Positions 1 through 7,111 of a stretch of 37,750 bases of DNA are shown piece by piece. Where the stretch lies: positions 1 through 37,750 of IMG/VR virus record IMGVR_UViG_3300030098_001825; one strand, 5' to 3'. Made by a program: the position numbers and the translations under genes. The notes beneath the pieces are model-generated. The model saw only the letters and a program-made list of their open reading frames with translations. It was not told the origin of the DNA and ran no database searches. This DNA comes from a virus. Position 1 is the stretch's first letter. The number at the start of each line of letters is the position of its first letter.

Positions 1-39
1 AAAGCTATAGATGATATGATTAAAGATAAAGATAGATGA
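1..39 (+). CDS. 3' end of an upstream gene (partial)
   Basis: Frame 1 is open from the first base and gives twelve residues, KAIDDMIKDKDR, before TGA at 37-39. The stop overlaps the next start as ATGA (36-39), the usual coupling arrangement of this phage, so it is probably the end of a real gene in the same operon. Nothing can be said about its function. Confidence 0.5.
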   Translation, partial: KAIDDMIKDKDR

Positions 40-2051
40 GAAAACCAAAACCATATAGTCAACTTAAGGGAGGAGTAGGAAAAAGTCCATTAACTATGAA
101 AGGACAAGTAAAATCTTCTCCAGCGAAAGCGCTTCCTGCATTACTTCCTTTACTTGCAAACGCAGGTGTAACTTTCGGACTTGGAAACTTACTTCTTCCA
201 CACGCGGGAGTGTTTTCATCTAAAGGAAGAAACTGGATGGTGCAAAGTGGTAAAGGTCTTTTTGACGCTGTTACAGTTCCAGCATATAACCATAGAGATT
301 TTGGAAGTGCTTTTAGAGCTGCTAATGAAGATTTAGGACCTGGAGAAGTGTTTAGATGGAATGGTAAAACATATAAAACCACTAGACAAGATGAATATCC
401 AGACGCTGCTACTAGAGATTTTTGGGAAAATAAAGTTTTTGATTGGGACATGGTTAAGGATAATCCTGAAATTGTTGAAAAAATGAAGGAGTTATGGATA
501 GATGCTGGGATGCCTATAATTACTGATGAAGAAACATTGCTTGGAGGAAAAACAAATAAAGATAGACCTATGGTAGATTTACCACAAACAGCAATGTCAA
601 AAGATGGTACAACAGTTATATACGCTCCAGGAGGAGCACATGATTTTATAGTAGAACTTGTTCATTTAAAAAGTGGTTTAAATAGAGATATGGATCCAGA
701 CCACGAAGAAATACAAAGCGGTAAGTATACGCAGATGGAAGATTACTTTACAACTACCACGCTTCCTGCTATTAAAAATATGGATTTAGGCGTTGGTGAT
801 TTATTAAAACCGTTTACATCTAAAGGAAGAGATCAACTAACTAAAAGATTTAATGAAGAATTAGCTCCTTTTTATGATAAAGAAAGTACGAGTGAAGAAA
901 TGCATCACTTTAATGATTTTGCTAGAGATAAAGATGGAAATTATATAGTTGGTAATAGTAATTTTATTGGTTGGAGTGAAGAAGAGTTAGATGAGCAAGG
1001 CAACCCAGCTTTGTGGATTTATAATGAAGATGGAGAAAAAACAAAACAAAGATTCTTCTTTAGTGCGGGTGAATGGAAAGGAACAGAAGTGAAAAATGAA
1101 GATAGAATACGTAAGGCTTATTTTGCTAAAATTAATTATTCTAAAGATTATAAAGATTTAACTGGTGAAGAGAGAGAAATAATAGATACTTTAGCAAATG
1201 ATCCTAATGTACCAACACCTACTAATTTTCACGAAATAAAACATGAAGACGGTAGTGTTTCTACATTTAGAGATTTAAATTTAAATCTAACAGGAGAAGG
1301 AGATGATTGGTTTATGATGACCATGCCATATATAGTAGGTAAAAATGGAGAGATTGGAGGTAGTGATAGTTATCATTTAGCTTATCTAGGTATAGATCCT
1401 TTATACACCGCAAAGGAAGGTTTTAACTTTAAAGACTTCGACGCATTATATACCGCTAAAAATGGTTATGCCCCTGGAAATAGACTTAATACATTGCAAA
1501 TGGGGTCTCAAGAAAGATTAGATTATTATAAGTCTAGAGGATGGAATCCAGACGTAACAGTCGCAGATGTACCGTTTTATGCTGATGGAACTCCAAATCC
1601 TAATTATGATAAAAGCATGACAGAGGCTCAAAAGAACTATAAAGAGAATATTGCGTCTAAAACTAATCCTCTTGATAATTTTGATTTATATGGATCTGGA
1701 ACAACTACTAGGGCCGAGGCTTATAATAATCCAGGTATAAGTGGCATGAAGACAAGAAGAGGTATATTTAATACTCCACTAGATAGATCTAAATTAGTAT
1801 ATAACGAAACTACTAAAGAAAAAGAAGAGGTTGGTAAATTATTAGATATATCTATTAGTCCTGATGATTATCACTTATTTTCAGATATTGGAACTTATAA
1901 AGATCAATGGGGTGATATTTTAAGTAGCGCTAAGGATTTAATAATGAATGACCAAATATATGATGGGCAAACAAACGAGAGAGTAGAGTGGGGAGAGGGA
2001 CAAAAAGAAGAATATTTACAAAAAATAAACAACGTAATAGATGGCATTTAA
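36..2051 (+). CDS. Unknown phage protein, 671 aa, possibly virion-associated
   Basis: I do not recognise a family. The start is fixed by an ATGA overlap with the upstream stop. Residues 1-35 are basic and contain two short motifs, KSPLTMKGQ (16-24) and SSPAKAL (27-33), that recur near the N-termini of other proteins here. Residues about 31-55 are hydrophobic and Leu/Ala-rich (LPALLPLLANAG), perhaps a membrane-active segment. The rest is acidic, aromatic and Asn/Gly-rich, with LYTAK-G occurring twice near residues 460-480. The gene overlaps the following metalloprotease-like gene by 11 bases and lies in the late operon, so a virion or lysis-related role is possible but is inference only. Confidence 0.75.
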   Translation: MRKPKPYSQLKGGVGKSPLTMKGQVKSSPAKALPALLPLLANAGVTFGLGNLLLPHAGVFSSKGRNWMVQSGKGLFDAVTVPAYNHRDFGSAFRAANEDLGPGEVFRWNGKTYKTTRQDEYPDAATRDFWENKVFDWDMVKDNPEIVEKMKELWIDAGMPIITDEETLLGGKTNKDRPMVDLPQTAMSKDGTTVIYAPGGAHDFIVELVHLKSGLNRDMDPDHEEIQSGKYTQMEDYFTTTTLPAIKNMDLGVGDLLKPFTSKGRDQLTKRFNEELAPFYDKESTSEEMHHFNDFARDKDGNYIVGNSNFIGWSEEELDEQGNPALWIYNEDGEKTKQRFFFSAGEWKGTEVKNEDRIRKAYFAKINYSKDYKDLTGEEREIIDTLANDPNVPTPTNFHEIKHEDGSVSTFRDLNLNLTGEGDDWFMMTMPYIVGKNGEIGGSDSYHLAYLGIDPLYTAKEGFNFKDFDALYTAKNGYAPGNRLNTLQMGSQERLDYYKSRGWNPDVTVADVPFYADGTPNPNYDKSMTEAQKNYKENIASKTNPLDNFDLYGSGTTTRAEAYNNPGISGMKTRRGIFNTPLDRSKLVYNETTKEKEEVGKLLDISISPDDYHLFSDIGTYKDQWGDILSSAKDLIMNDQIYDGQTNERVEWGEGQKEEYLQKINNVIDGI

Positions 2052-2436
2052 ATTAGGAAGAAAATCAGGACCTTTAATGGAAAAAGGGCAAATAAAAGGT
2101 AGTATGTCTTATAGAAATAAAGATGATAATTCTATACCTGGAACACCTGTATATCGTAAAGATTTAGAGGGAGGAGTTTTAGGAGAATCTAATAACGATG
2201 GATCTATATTTATAAATGAGAATCTACAACCTGGAAGCGATCAAGAGAAAGCTGTTATTGCTCATGAAATGTTTCATCAGACACAAATGAAAACAGGTAG
2301 ATTGAAATATGATGATGACTCTATAACTTGGGATGGTGTTAAATATCCTAGAAGAGATGGCTATATAGAGTATCAAGGTAAGTATATGCAAGAAGGAAGT
2401 AAAGAGTTTCCTTGGGAAAAAATGCCTTGGGATTAG
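2041..2436 (+). CDS. Small HExxH metalloprotease-like phage protein
   Basis: A 131-residue protein with HEMFH at residues 75-79, the zinc-binding and catalytic signature of gluzincin/metzincin-type metallopeptidases. It is preceded by EKAVIA, the expected helix approach, and followed by Q80 and a G-L-Y element. The C-terminal PWEKMPW (124-130) resembles the PWE-containing tail of related small phage HExxH proteins, so E126 could be a third ligand. These proteins are common in marine phage structural regions, but their substrate is unknown to me; processing of a virion protein or cell-wall entry are possibilities. Residues 9-21 (SGPLMEKGQIKGS) resemble the N-terminal motif of the preceding protein. 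It starts inside that gene (11-base overlap) and is followed by the holin gene. Confidence 0.75.
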   Translation: MAFKLGRKSGPLMEKGQIKGSMSYRNKDDNSIPGTPVYRKDLEGGVLGESNNDGSIFINENLQPGSDQEKAVIAHEMFHQTQMKTGRLKYDDDSITWDGVKYPRRDGYIEYQGKYMQEGSKEFPWEKMPWD

Positions 2437-2452
2437 ATAAAACAAATAAATT

Positions 2453-2845
2453 ATGAATATATTAGGAAAAATATTTTCAGGCGGAGCTAGTGATTTAGTA
2501 AAAAACGTAGGAGGTGTTATTGATAATCTCCATACTTCTAAAGAAGAAAAGCTTGAGGCTGAAAAGAAAATTAAAGACATGATAATGGGTTATGAAGCTC
2601 AAATGCAAAAAGAAGTTTCAAACAGATGGGGCATGGATATGAATTCAGACTCTTGGTTATCAAAAAACATAAGACCTTTAGTTCTTATATTTTTAGTAGT
2701 ATCAACAGTGTTGATGATATTTATCGATGCTGGTGTTATTGCTTTTGAAGTAAAAGACACTTGGGTTGATCTATTACAATTAGTATTAATAACAGTGATT
2801 GGTGCCTACTTTGGTGGTAGATCACTAGAAAAAGTAAAAAAATAA
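2453..2845 (+). CDS. Holin, 3TM/GTA-type
   Basis: A 130-residue protein with a soluble N-terminal helix region (1-65, Lys/Glu-rich at 30-42), the element WLSKNIRPL at 68-76, and two clear membrane segments at about 75-97 and 104-121, ending in a basic tail (RSLEKVKK). The conserved IRPL lead-in to the first membrane segment is typical of the 3TM holin family found in gene transfer agents and many phages, whose members open the inner membrane for lysis. The amphipathic N-terminus may supply the third segment. The gene is coupled to the next by a TAATG overlap at 2843-2847. I am confident of the membrane topology and moderately confident of the holin call. Confidence 0.7.
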   Translation: MNILGKIFSGGASDLVKNVGGVIDNLHTSKEEKLEAEKKIKDMIMGYEAQMQKEVSNRWGMDMNSDSWLSKNIRPLVLIFLVVSTVLMIFIDAGVIAFEVKDTWVDLLQLVLITVIGAYFGGRSLEKVKK

Positions 2846-3567
2846 TGAGTAAAATATACAAAAGAGTAAACCCGGTTATGCCGGCTAGTATACAGGCTGC
2901 GGCTTATGCAGACACTGAAATACTTTTTGACTGGCATAAAATAGATGCTAGAAAAGTATCTTCAATAAGTGGACTTCAATGTATTGTTAGAGGTACTAAT
3001 GGAGCAGATCAAACAATGGTAGGTATTGATTTGTTCTTTGCAACAAGTCATATTCCAACGCCTAATGATGGTGTAAATGTTAGTGTAGATGTAGCACCTA
3101 CTACATTAGGAACAACAGGTGCTGCTGTAGATACTCCAGGTTGGTTTAATAATATATGCGGACACGTTCCTATCGCGGCTGGCGACTTTAATGATGGAGA
3201 TTTAATATACTTAAACATAGCTACTAAATCAGGTTTAGACATACCAGTTAATGGTGATCTATATGTAGCGGCTGTAGCTAAAGGTGCTTTAGATTTTAGA
3301 ACTACAGTTCAAGTTAACGAAGCTAATTTTGCAGCTGGAACACAAACAGTAATAACACTAGACACTAAAGACGCAACTTTGTTGTTTGCGCCTGGAGATG
3401 TTATACACGCTGTAGATGATGCTGTACTTGGTACTATTAAGACTGTTGACTCTGCAACACAAATAACTCTAACAAAAGCAAACGTTGATGCGATAGAAAA
3501 TAATGACGTACTTTACAACATTAGTCCTATTACACTAATATTATCGTGTGAGTCTTGGGGTGGGTAA
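2845..3567 (+). CDS. Beta-rich virion protein, possibly capsid decoration
   Basis: A 240-residue, beta-rich protein without signal peptide or membrane segment. The C-terminal part (about 165-225) contains a module reading as threshold (FAPGDVIHAVDD), transition (LGTIKTVDSATQITLTKA) and NNDVLYN, a pattern I associate with small domains in phage capsid and capsid-decoration proteins; the capsid protein in this window has a comparable beta insert. No enzyme motif is visible. It starts at the TAATG junction with the holin gene and is followed by a short A/T repeat leader. A structural role is favoured; head fibre or decoration is a guess. Confidence 0.6.
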   Translation: MSKIYKRVNPVMPASIQAAAYADTEILFDWHKIDARKVSSISGLQCIVRGTNGADQTMVGIDLFFATSHIPTPNDGVNVSVDVAPTTLGTTGAAVDTPGWFNNICGHVPIAAGDFNDGDLIYLNIATKSGLDIPVNGDLYVAAVAKGALDFRTTVQVNEANFAAGTQTVITLDTKDATLLFAPGDVIHAVDDAVLGTIKTVDSATQITLTKANVDAIENNDVLYNISPITLILSCESWGG

Positions 3568-3579
3568 AATAAATAAAAC

Positions 3580-3603
3580 AAATTAAATTAAATTAAATTA
3601 AAT
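3580..3603 (+). repeat. Short tandem AATTA repeat in an intergenic leader
   Basis: Four consecutive AATTA units (3581-3600) with partial flanking copies lie between the stop at 3567 and the ATG at 3607. The tract is A/T only and sits where a ribosome binding region would be. It may be a slippage-generated spacer or an unstructured translation leader; no Shine-Dalgarno sequence is present. Confidence 0.8.
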
Positions 3604-3606
3604 AAA

Positions 3607-3870
3607 ATGGCAAAAAGAAAAACAAAGAAAGTCGAAAAGGCTACTAAAATTACAAACGAAGAATTAAATCAAGTACAATCAGTTATAAATGGTATAAATA
3701 AAGCCCAACTAGAAATAGGAACAATAGAAACTAGAAAACATGCTTTTTTACACCACGTGTCTGGATTGCAAGAAAAGTTAAATGAATTGCAATTATCTTT
3801 CGAAAACACTTATGGTACAGCTGATATCAATATACAAGATGGTACTATAAACTATAATAAAAATGAGTAA
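3607..3870 (+). CDS. Small coiled-coil phage protein of unknown function
   Basis: An 87-residue protein with a very basic N-terminus (MAKRKTKKVEK), a long predicted helix/coiled coil at about 16-68 (Leu/Ile heptads through NQVQSVINGINKAQ and LQEKLNELQLSF), and a polar tail ending in GTADINIQDGTINYN. Proteins of this shape are frequent in marine phage genomes, but I know of no established function. The stop lies 8 bases inside the next gene, so the two are translationally coupled. Confidence 0.7.
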   Translation: MAKRKTKKVEKATKITNEELNQVQSVINGINKAQLEIGTIETRKHAFLHHVSGLQEKLNELQLSFENTYGTADINIQDGTINYNKNE

Positions 3871-4084
3871 GTTAATTAGAAAGATTACTGTAGGTAAAGA
3901 TTATAAGGAAAACGCTATGCATTACGCGGTTGGTCAAGATGTTTATGGTGGGCACACCATATCTGATATTATAGAAGAAAAGGATAAATATTCTATTTAT
4001 ATTAGAAAGAATAAAGATGTTTTACCTTGGAAAGACTTTAACAAAAACATGGCAATATCTATAGAGTATAATTTAGAATATTAA
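3863..4084 (+). CDS. Small conserved phage protein of unknown function
   Basis: A 73-residue protein beginning MSKLIRKITVGKDYKENAMH, followed by GQDVYGGHTISDII and a beta-rich C-terminus. The pattern is familiar from uncultured marine phages next to the terminase region, without a known role. It overlaps the previous gene by 8 bases and the next by one (TAATG at 4082-4086), inside a set of small genes that precede the packaging genes. No catalytic motif, membrane segment or DNA-binding motif is evident. Confidence 0.65.
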   Translation: MSKLIRKITVGKDYKENAMHYAVGQDVYGGHTISDIIEEKDKYSIYIRKNKDVLPWKDFNKNMAISIEYNLEY

Positions 4085-4686
4085 TGAAAGCGCCTTTTGA
4101 CTTTGTAATAGAGCCAAAGGGAAATAGATATAACAATACTAAAAAAATTGGAGATAAAAATCTTATTTTAAATACCGAGATATTTAATCATCAGTTTGTA
4201 AATAGAGAAGCTATTGTTAAATCAGTTCCTACAGCTTTTGAAACAGAAATAAAACCAGGAGATACTATTATAACACATCACAATGTATTTAGACGTTGGC
4301 ACGATGTTAGAGGTAACGAGAAAAATAGTAGAAGTTATTTTGATGAAAATACTTATTTTGTAAAACAAGATCAAGTTTTTTTGTACAAAAGAAACGGAGA
4401 GTGGAGAGCTCCTAAAGGATATTGCTTTGTACAACCTATTAAAGAAAGAAAACAATTAGGAGTTGATAAAGAAGAAGCGTGTATCGGTATAGTTAAATAC
4501 ACAGACGGTTCTTATGAAAAAAAAGATTTAGTAGGTTTTACACCTCAATCTACTTATGAGTTTATAATCGATGGAAAAAGATTATATAGAGTTATGACAC
4601 AATTTATTACAATTAAATATGAATACGAAGGAAACGAAGAAGAATATAATCCAAGCTGGGCAGAAAGCAGTGGAAGAGTTGATTAA
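4084..4686 (+). CDS. GroES-like protein, putative viral co-chaperonin
   Basis: A 200-residue beta-rich protein. Residues 41-118 read like a GroES fold: REAIVKSVP, then the hallmark IKPGDTIITHHNVF (56-69), a variable loop with FDENTYFV, and a return strand ending CFVQPI. Residues 134-178 look like a partial second copy (GIVKYTD, LVGFTPQSTYEFIIDG, LYRV). GroES proteins cap GroEL chambers, and phage versions (T4 gp31 and marine phage co-chaperonins) help fold the capsid protein, which suits its place upstream of the packaging and capsid genes. The last 22 codons overlap the next gene in another frame. The fold is inferred from pattern only. Confidence 0.5.
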   Translation: MKAPFDFVIEPKGNRYNNTKKIGDKNLILNTEIFNHQFVNREAIVKSVPTAFETEIKPGDTIITHHNVFRRWHDVRGNEKNSRSYFDENTYFVKQDQVFLYKRNGEWRAPKGYCFVQPIKERKQLGVDKEEACIGIVKYTDGSYEKKDLVGFTPQSTYEFIIDGKRLYRVMTQFITIKYEYEGNEEEYNPSWAESSGRVD

Positions 4687-4894
4687 AGTCGCTAAAGAAC
4701 CAATTGTCGATAGCGATGATGATATATCAGCGGATAGATTAAAAAATGCCGCGGCTACTAAAAAACTAGCTATATTTGACGCATTCGAAATACTTACAAG
4801 AATCCAAGAAGAAGAAAACTTGCTTGAGGGCAAAGCACCTGAAGAGAGAAAGAAAGAAGTCTTTAAAGGATTCGCAGAAGGCAGATCTAAGTAA
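4619..4894 (+). CDS. Candidate small terminase subunit
   Basis: A 91-residue, helical, charged protein directly upstream of the large terminase and coupled to it by TAATG (4892-4896). The sequence IIQAGQKAVEELIKVAKEPI (10-29) is followed by an acidic linker, then KNAAATKKLAIFDAFEILTRIQEEENLL (42-69), a helical pair that could oligomerise. Position and size suggest the DNA-recognition subunit of the packaging motor; no clear helix-turn-helix is visible, so the role is inferred from synteny. The start lies 68 bases inside the GroES-like gene. The helix starting at residue 10 lies within the overlap, arguing that the early start is real. Another candidate, GTG at codon 18, would lose it. Confidence 0.5.
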   Translation: MNTKETKKNIIQAGQKAVEELIKVAKEPIVDSDDDISADRLKNAAATKKLAIFDAFEILTRIQEEENLLEGKAPEERKKEVFKGFAEGRSK

Positions 4895-7110
4895 TGTACA
4901 AGCAAAGTTTAGTTAATACAGTTGAACCAATAAAAAGAACCACTATTACCAGAATGAACAGAGGTAAGAAGTGGAAGTATGGTTACAACAAAGAACATGA
5001 CTTAATTGTGTTATCACACAATGGGATTATAGGTGAAATTATAGAAATACAAAATTTAATTATAGCGCTACCGAAACCACCTAAAGAAGTATATACGCAT
5101 CCAAAGAATAAGTGGGTTAAGCAGGAATATCCTAAAGAGCTCCAGAGGATCAAAAACATATTCGATTGGAGGGGTTATCCGGAAAACAACAAAGAAAAAT
5201 GGTACGATTATATAGACGAAGAATTTAAACGAAGAGAAGAAGGTTTCTGGTTTATGAATAATGGTAAACCAACCTGGATAACCGGTACGCACTATATGTA
5301 TTTACAATGGAGTAAAATTGACGTTGGAGCTCCAGATTATAGAGAGGCGAATAGATTGTTTTATATATTCTGGGAAGCGTGTAAAGCTGATAGAAGATGT
5401 TATGGAATGTGTTATCTTAAAAACAGACGTAGTGGATTTTCTTTTATGTCTTCTGCCGAAACAGTTAATTTAGCTACTATTTCAAGTGATAGTAGATATG
5501 GTATACTATCAAAAACAGGTGCAGATGCTAAAAAAATGTTTACAGATAAAGTAGTTCCAATTAGTATTAACTATCCATTTTTCTTTAAACCAATTCAAGA
5601 CGGTATGGATAGACCTAAATCTGAATTAGCTTATAGGGTACCAGCTAGTAAATTTACTAGAAAAAAGATTACGTCAAATGAAAGGTTAGAAGATATAGTA
5701 GGATTAGATACAACTATTGATTGGAAAAACACAGGTGATAATAGTTATGATGGAGAGAAACTTAATCTGTTAGTGCATGATGAAAGTGGTAAATGGGAAA
5801 GACCTGATAATATATTAAATAATTGGCGAGTTACGAAAACATGTTTACGATTAGGTAGTAGGATAGTTGGTAAGTGTATGATGGGATCAACATCCAATGC
5901 TTTAGATAAAGGAGGAGATAATTTTAAAAAACTATATGATGCTTCAGACGTTACCGCGAGAAATAAAAATGGCCAAACAAAATCTGGTTTATATTCTCTT
6001 TTTATCCCAATGGAATGGAACTATGAAGGATTTATTGATGAATACGGATTTCCAGTCTTCAATAATCCAGACGATGATGTGCTCGGACCAGATGGCGAAT
6101 TAATAGATTACGGTATAATAGAACATTGGGAAAACGAAGTAGAAGGTTTGAAATCAGATCACGATGGTTTGAATGAGTTTTATAGACAATTCCCTAGAAC
6201 TACAGAACATGCCTTTAGAGATGAAGCTAAAAATTCTATATTTAATCTAGTTAAAATATACGAACAGATAGATTATAACGATGGTATAGGAACTCAAGGA
6301 AATATAAGTGTTGGTAATTTTCAATGGGTAAATGGAGTTAAAGATACACAGGTTATATTTTATCCCGATCCAAAAGGTAGATTTAAAATAAGTTGGACGC
6401 CTGATCAACATTTGCAAAATAAAATAATTATTAAAAATGGTATTAAATATCCAGCTAACGAACATATAGGCGCTTTTGGTTGTGATAGTTATGATATATC
6501 AGGAACAGTAGATGGTAGAGGTTCTAATGGCGCTCTACATGGACTTACTAAATTTAGCATGGAAGATGCGCCGCCAAATCATATGTTTTTAGAATATGTT
6601 GCTAGACCTCCAACTGCTGAAATATTTTTTGAAGATGTATTAATGGCTTTAGTATTCTATGGAATGCCATTATTATGTGAGAACAACAAACCAAGATTGT
6701 TATATTATTTAAGACGTAGAGGTTACAGAGGATATTCAATGAATAGACCAGATAAGGTTTGGAATAAACTATCTGTAACAGAAAAAGAAATAGGTGGAAT
6801 ACCTAATTCAAGTGAAGATATAAAACAAGCCCACGCTGCAGCTATAGAAATGTTTATACAAAAGTACGTAGGGCATTTAGGTGATGGTAATTACGGTAAT
6901 ATTTACTTTAATAGAACGTTAAACGATTGGAGTAGATTTGATATAACTAAAAGAACTAAATATGATGCAACAATAAGTTCTGGATTAGCTATAATGGCCT
7001 GTAATAGACATCTATATAGACCTAATGCTAATATAGAGAAACCAAAATTAAATATAAGTATTGCTAAATATTCTAATAAAGGTAGTACTTCAAAGATAAT
7101 AAAAAATTAA
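4894..7110 (+). CDS. terL: Terminase large subunit
   Basis: A 738-residue packaging motor ATPase-nuclease. The ATPase domain contains a deviant Walker A, NRRSGFS (177-183), and Walker B LLVHDE (292-297) with the catalytic Glu at 297; MGSTSNAL further on is a plausible coupling motif. The C-terminal RNase H-like nuclease has D531 in GCDSYD (529-534), E596 in LLCEN (593-597) and D691 in KYDATISSGLA, matching the expected acidic triad. The enzyme cuts concatemeric DNA and drives it through the portal, whose gene starts one base after the stop. Length and motif order fit full-size TerL proteins of Bacteroidota podoviruses. Confidence 0.92.
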   Translation: MYKQSLVNTVEPIKRTTITRMNRGKKWKYGYNKEHDLIVLSHNGIIGEIIEIQNLIIALPKPPKEVYTHPKNKWVKQEYPKELQRIKNIFDWRGYPENNKEKWYDYIDEEFKRREEGFWFMNNGKPTWITGTHYMYLQWSKIDVGAPDYREANRLFYIFWEACKADRRCYGMCYLKNRRSGFSFMSSAETVNLATISSDSRYGILSKTGADAKKMFTDKVVPISINYPFFFKPIQDGMDRPKSELAYRVPASKFTRKKITSNERLEDIVGLDTTIDWKNTGDNSYDGEKLNLLVHDESGKWERPDNILNNWRVTKTCLRLGSRIVGKCMMGSTSNALDKGGDNFKKLYDASDVTARNKNGQTKSGLYSLFIPMEWNYEGFIDEYGFPVFNNPDDDVLGPDGELIDYGIIEHWENEVEGLKSDHDGLNEFYRQFPRTTEHAFRDEAKNSIFNLVKIYEQIDYNDGIGTQGNISVGNFQWVNGVKDTQVIFYPDPKGRFKISWTPDQHLQNKIIIKNGIKYPANEHIGAFGCDSYDISGTVDGRGSNGALHGLTKFSMEDAPPNHMFLEYVARPPTAEIFFEDVLMALVFYGMPLLCENNKPRLLYYLRRRGYRGYSMNRPDKVWNKLSVTEKEIGGIPNSSEDIKQAHAAAIEMFIQKYVGHLGDGNYGNIYFNRTLNDWSRFDITKRTKYDATISSGLAIMACNRHLYRPNANIEKPKLNISIAKYSNKGSTSKIIKN

Positions 7111-7111
7111 T

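Noticed and set aside
59-451. Minus-strand open frames, here and at 2224-2580, 4582-4905, 17679-17957, 28479-28880, 35439-35813 and elsewhere
   Set aside because: Each lies opposite a better supported + strand gene, has skewed composition (Ser/Leu/Phe-rich) without motifs, and interrupts no gap. They are antisense shadows.
3580-3603. AATTA repeats as an origin iteron or attachment site
   Set aside because: The tract is short, A/T only, has no second copy elsewhere that I noticed and sits exactly in a ribosome entry region.
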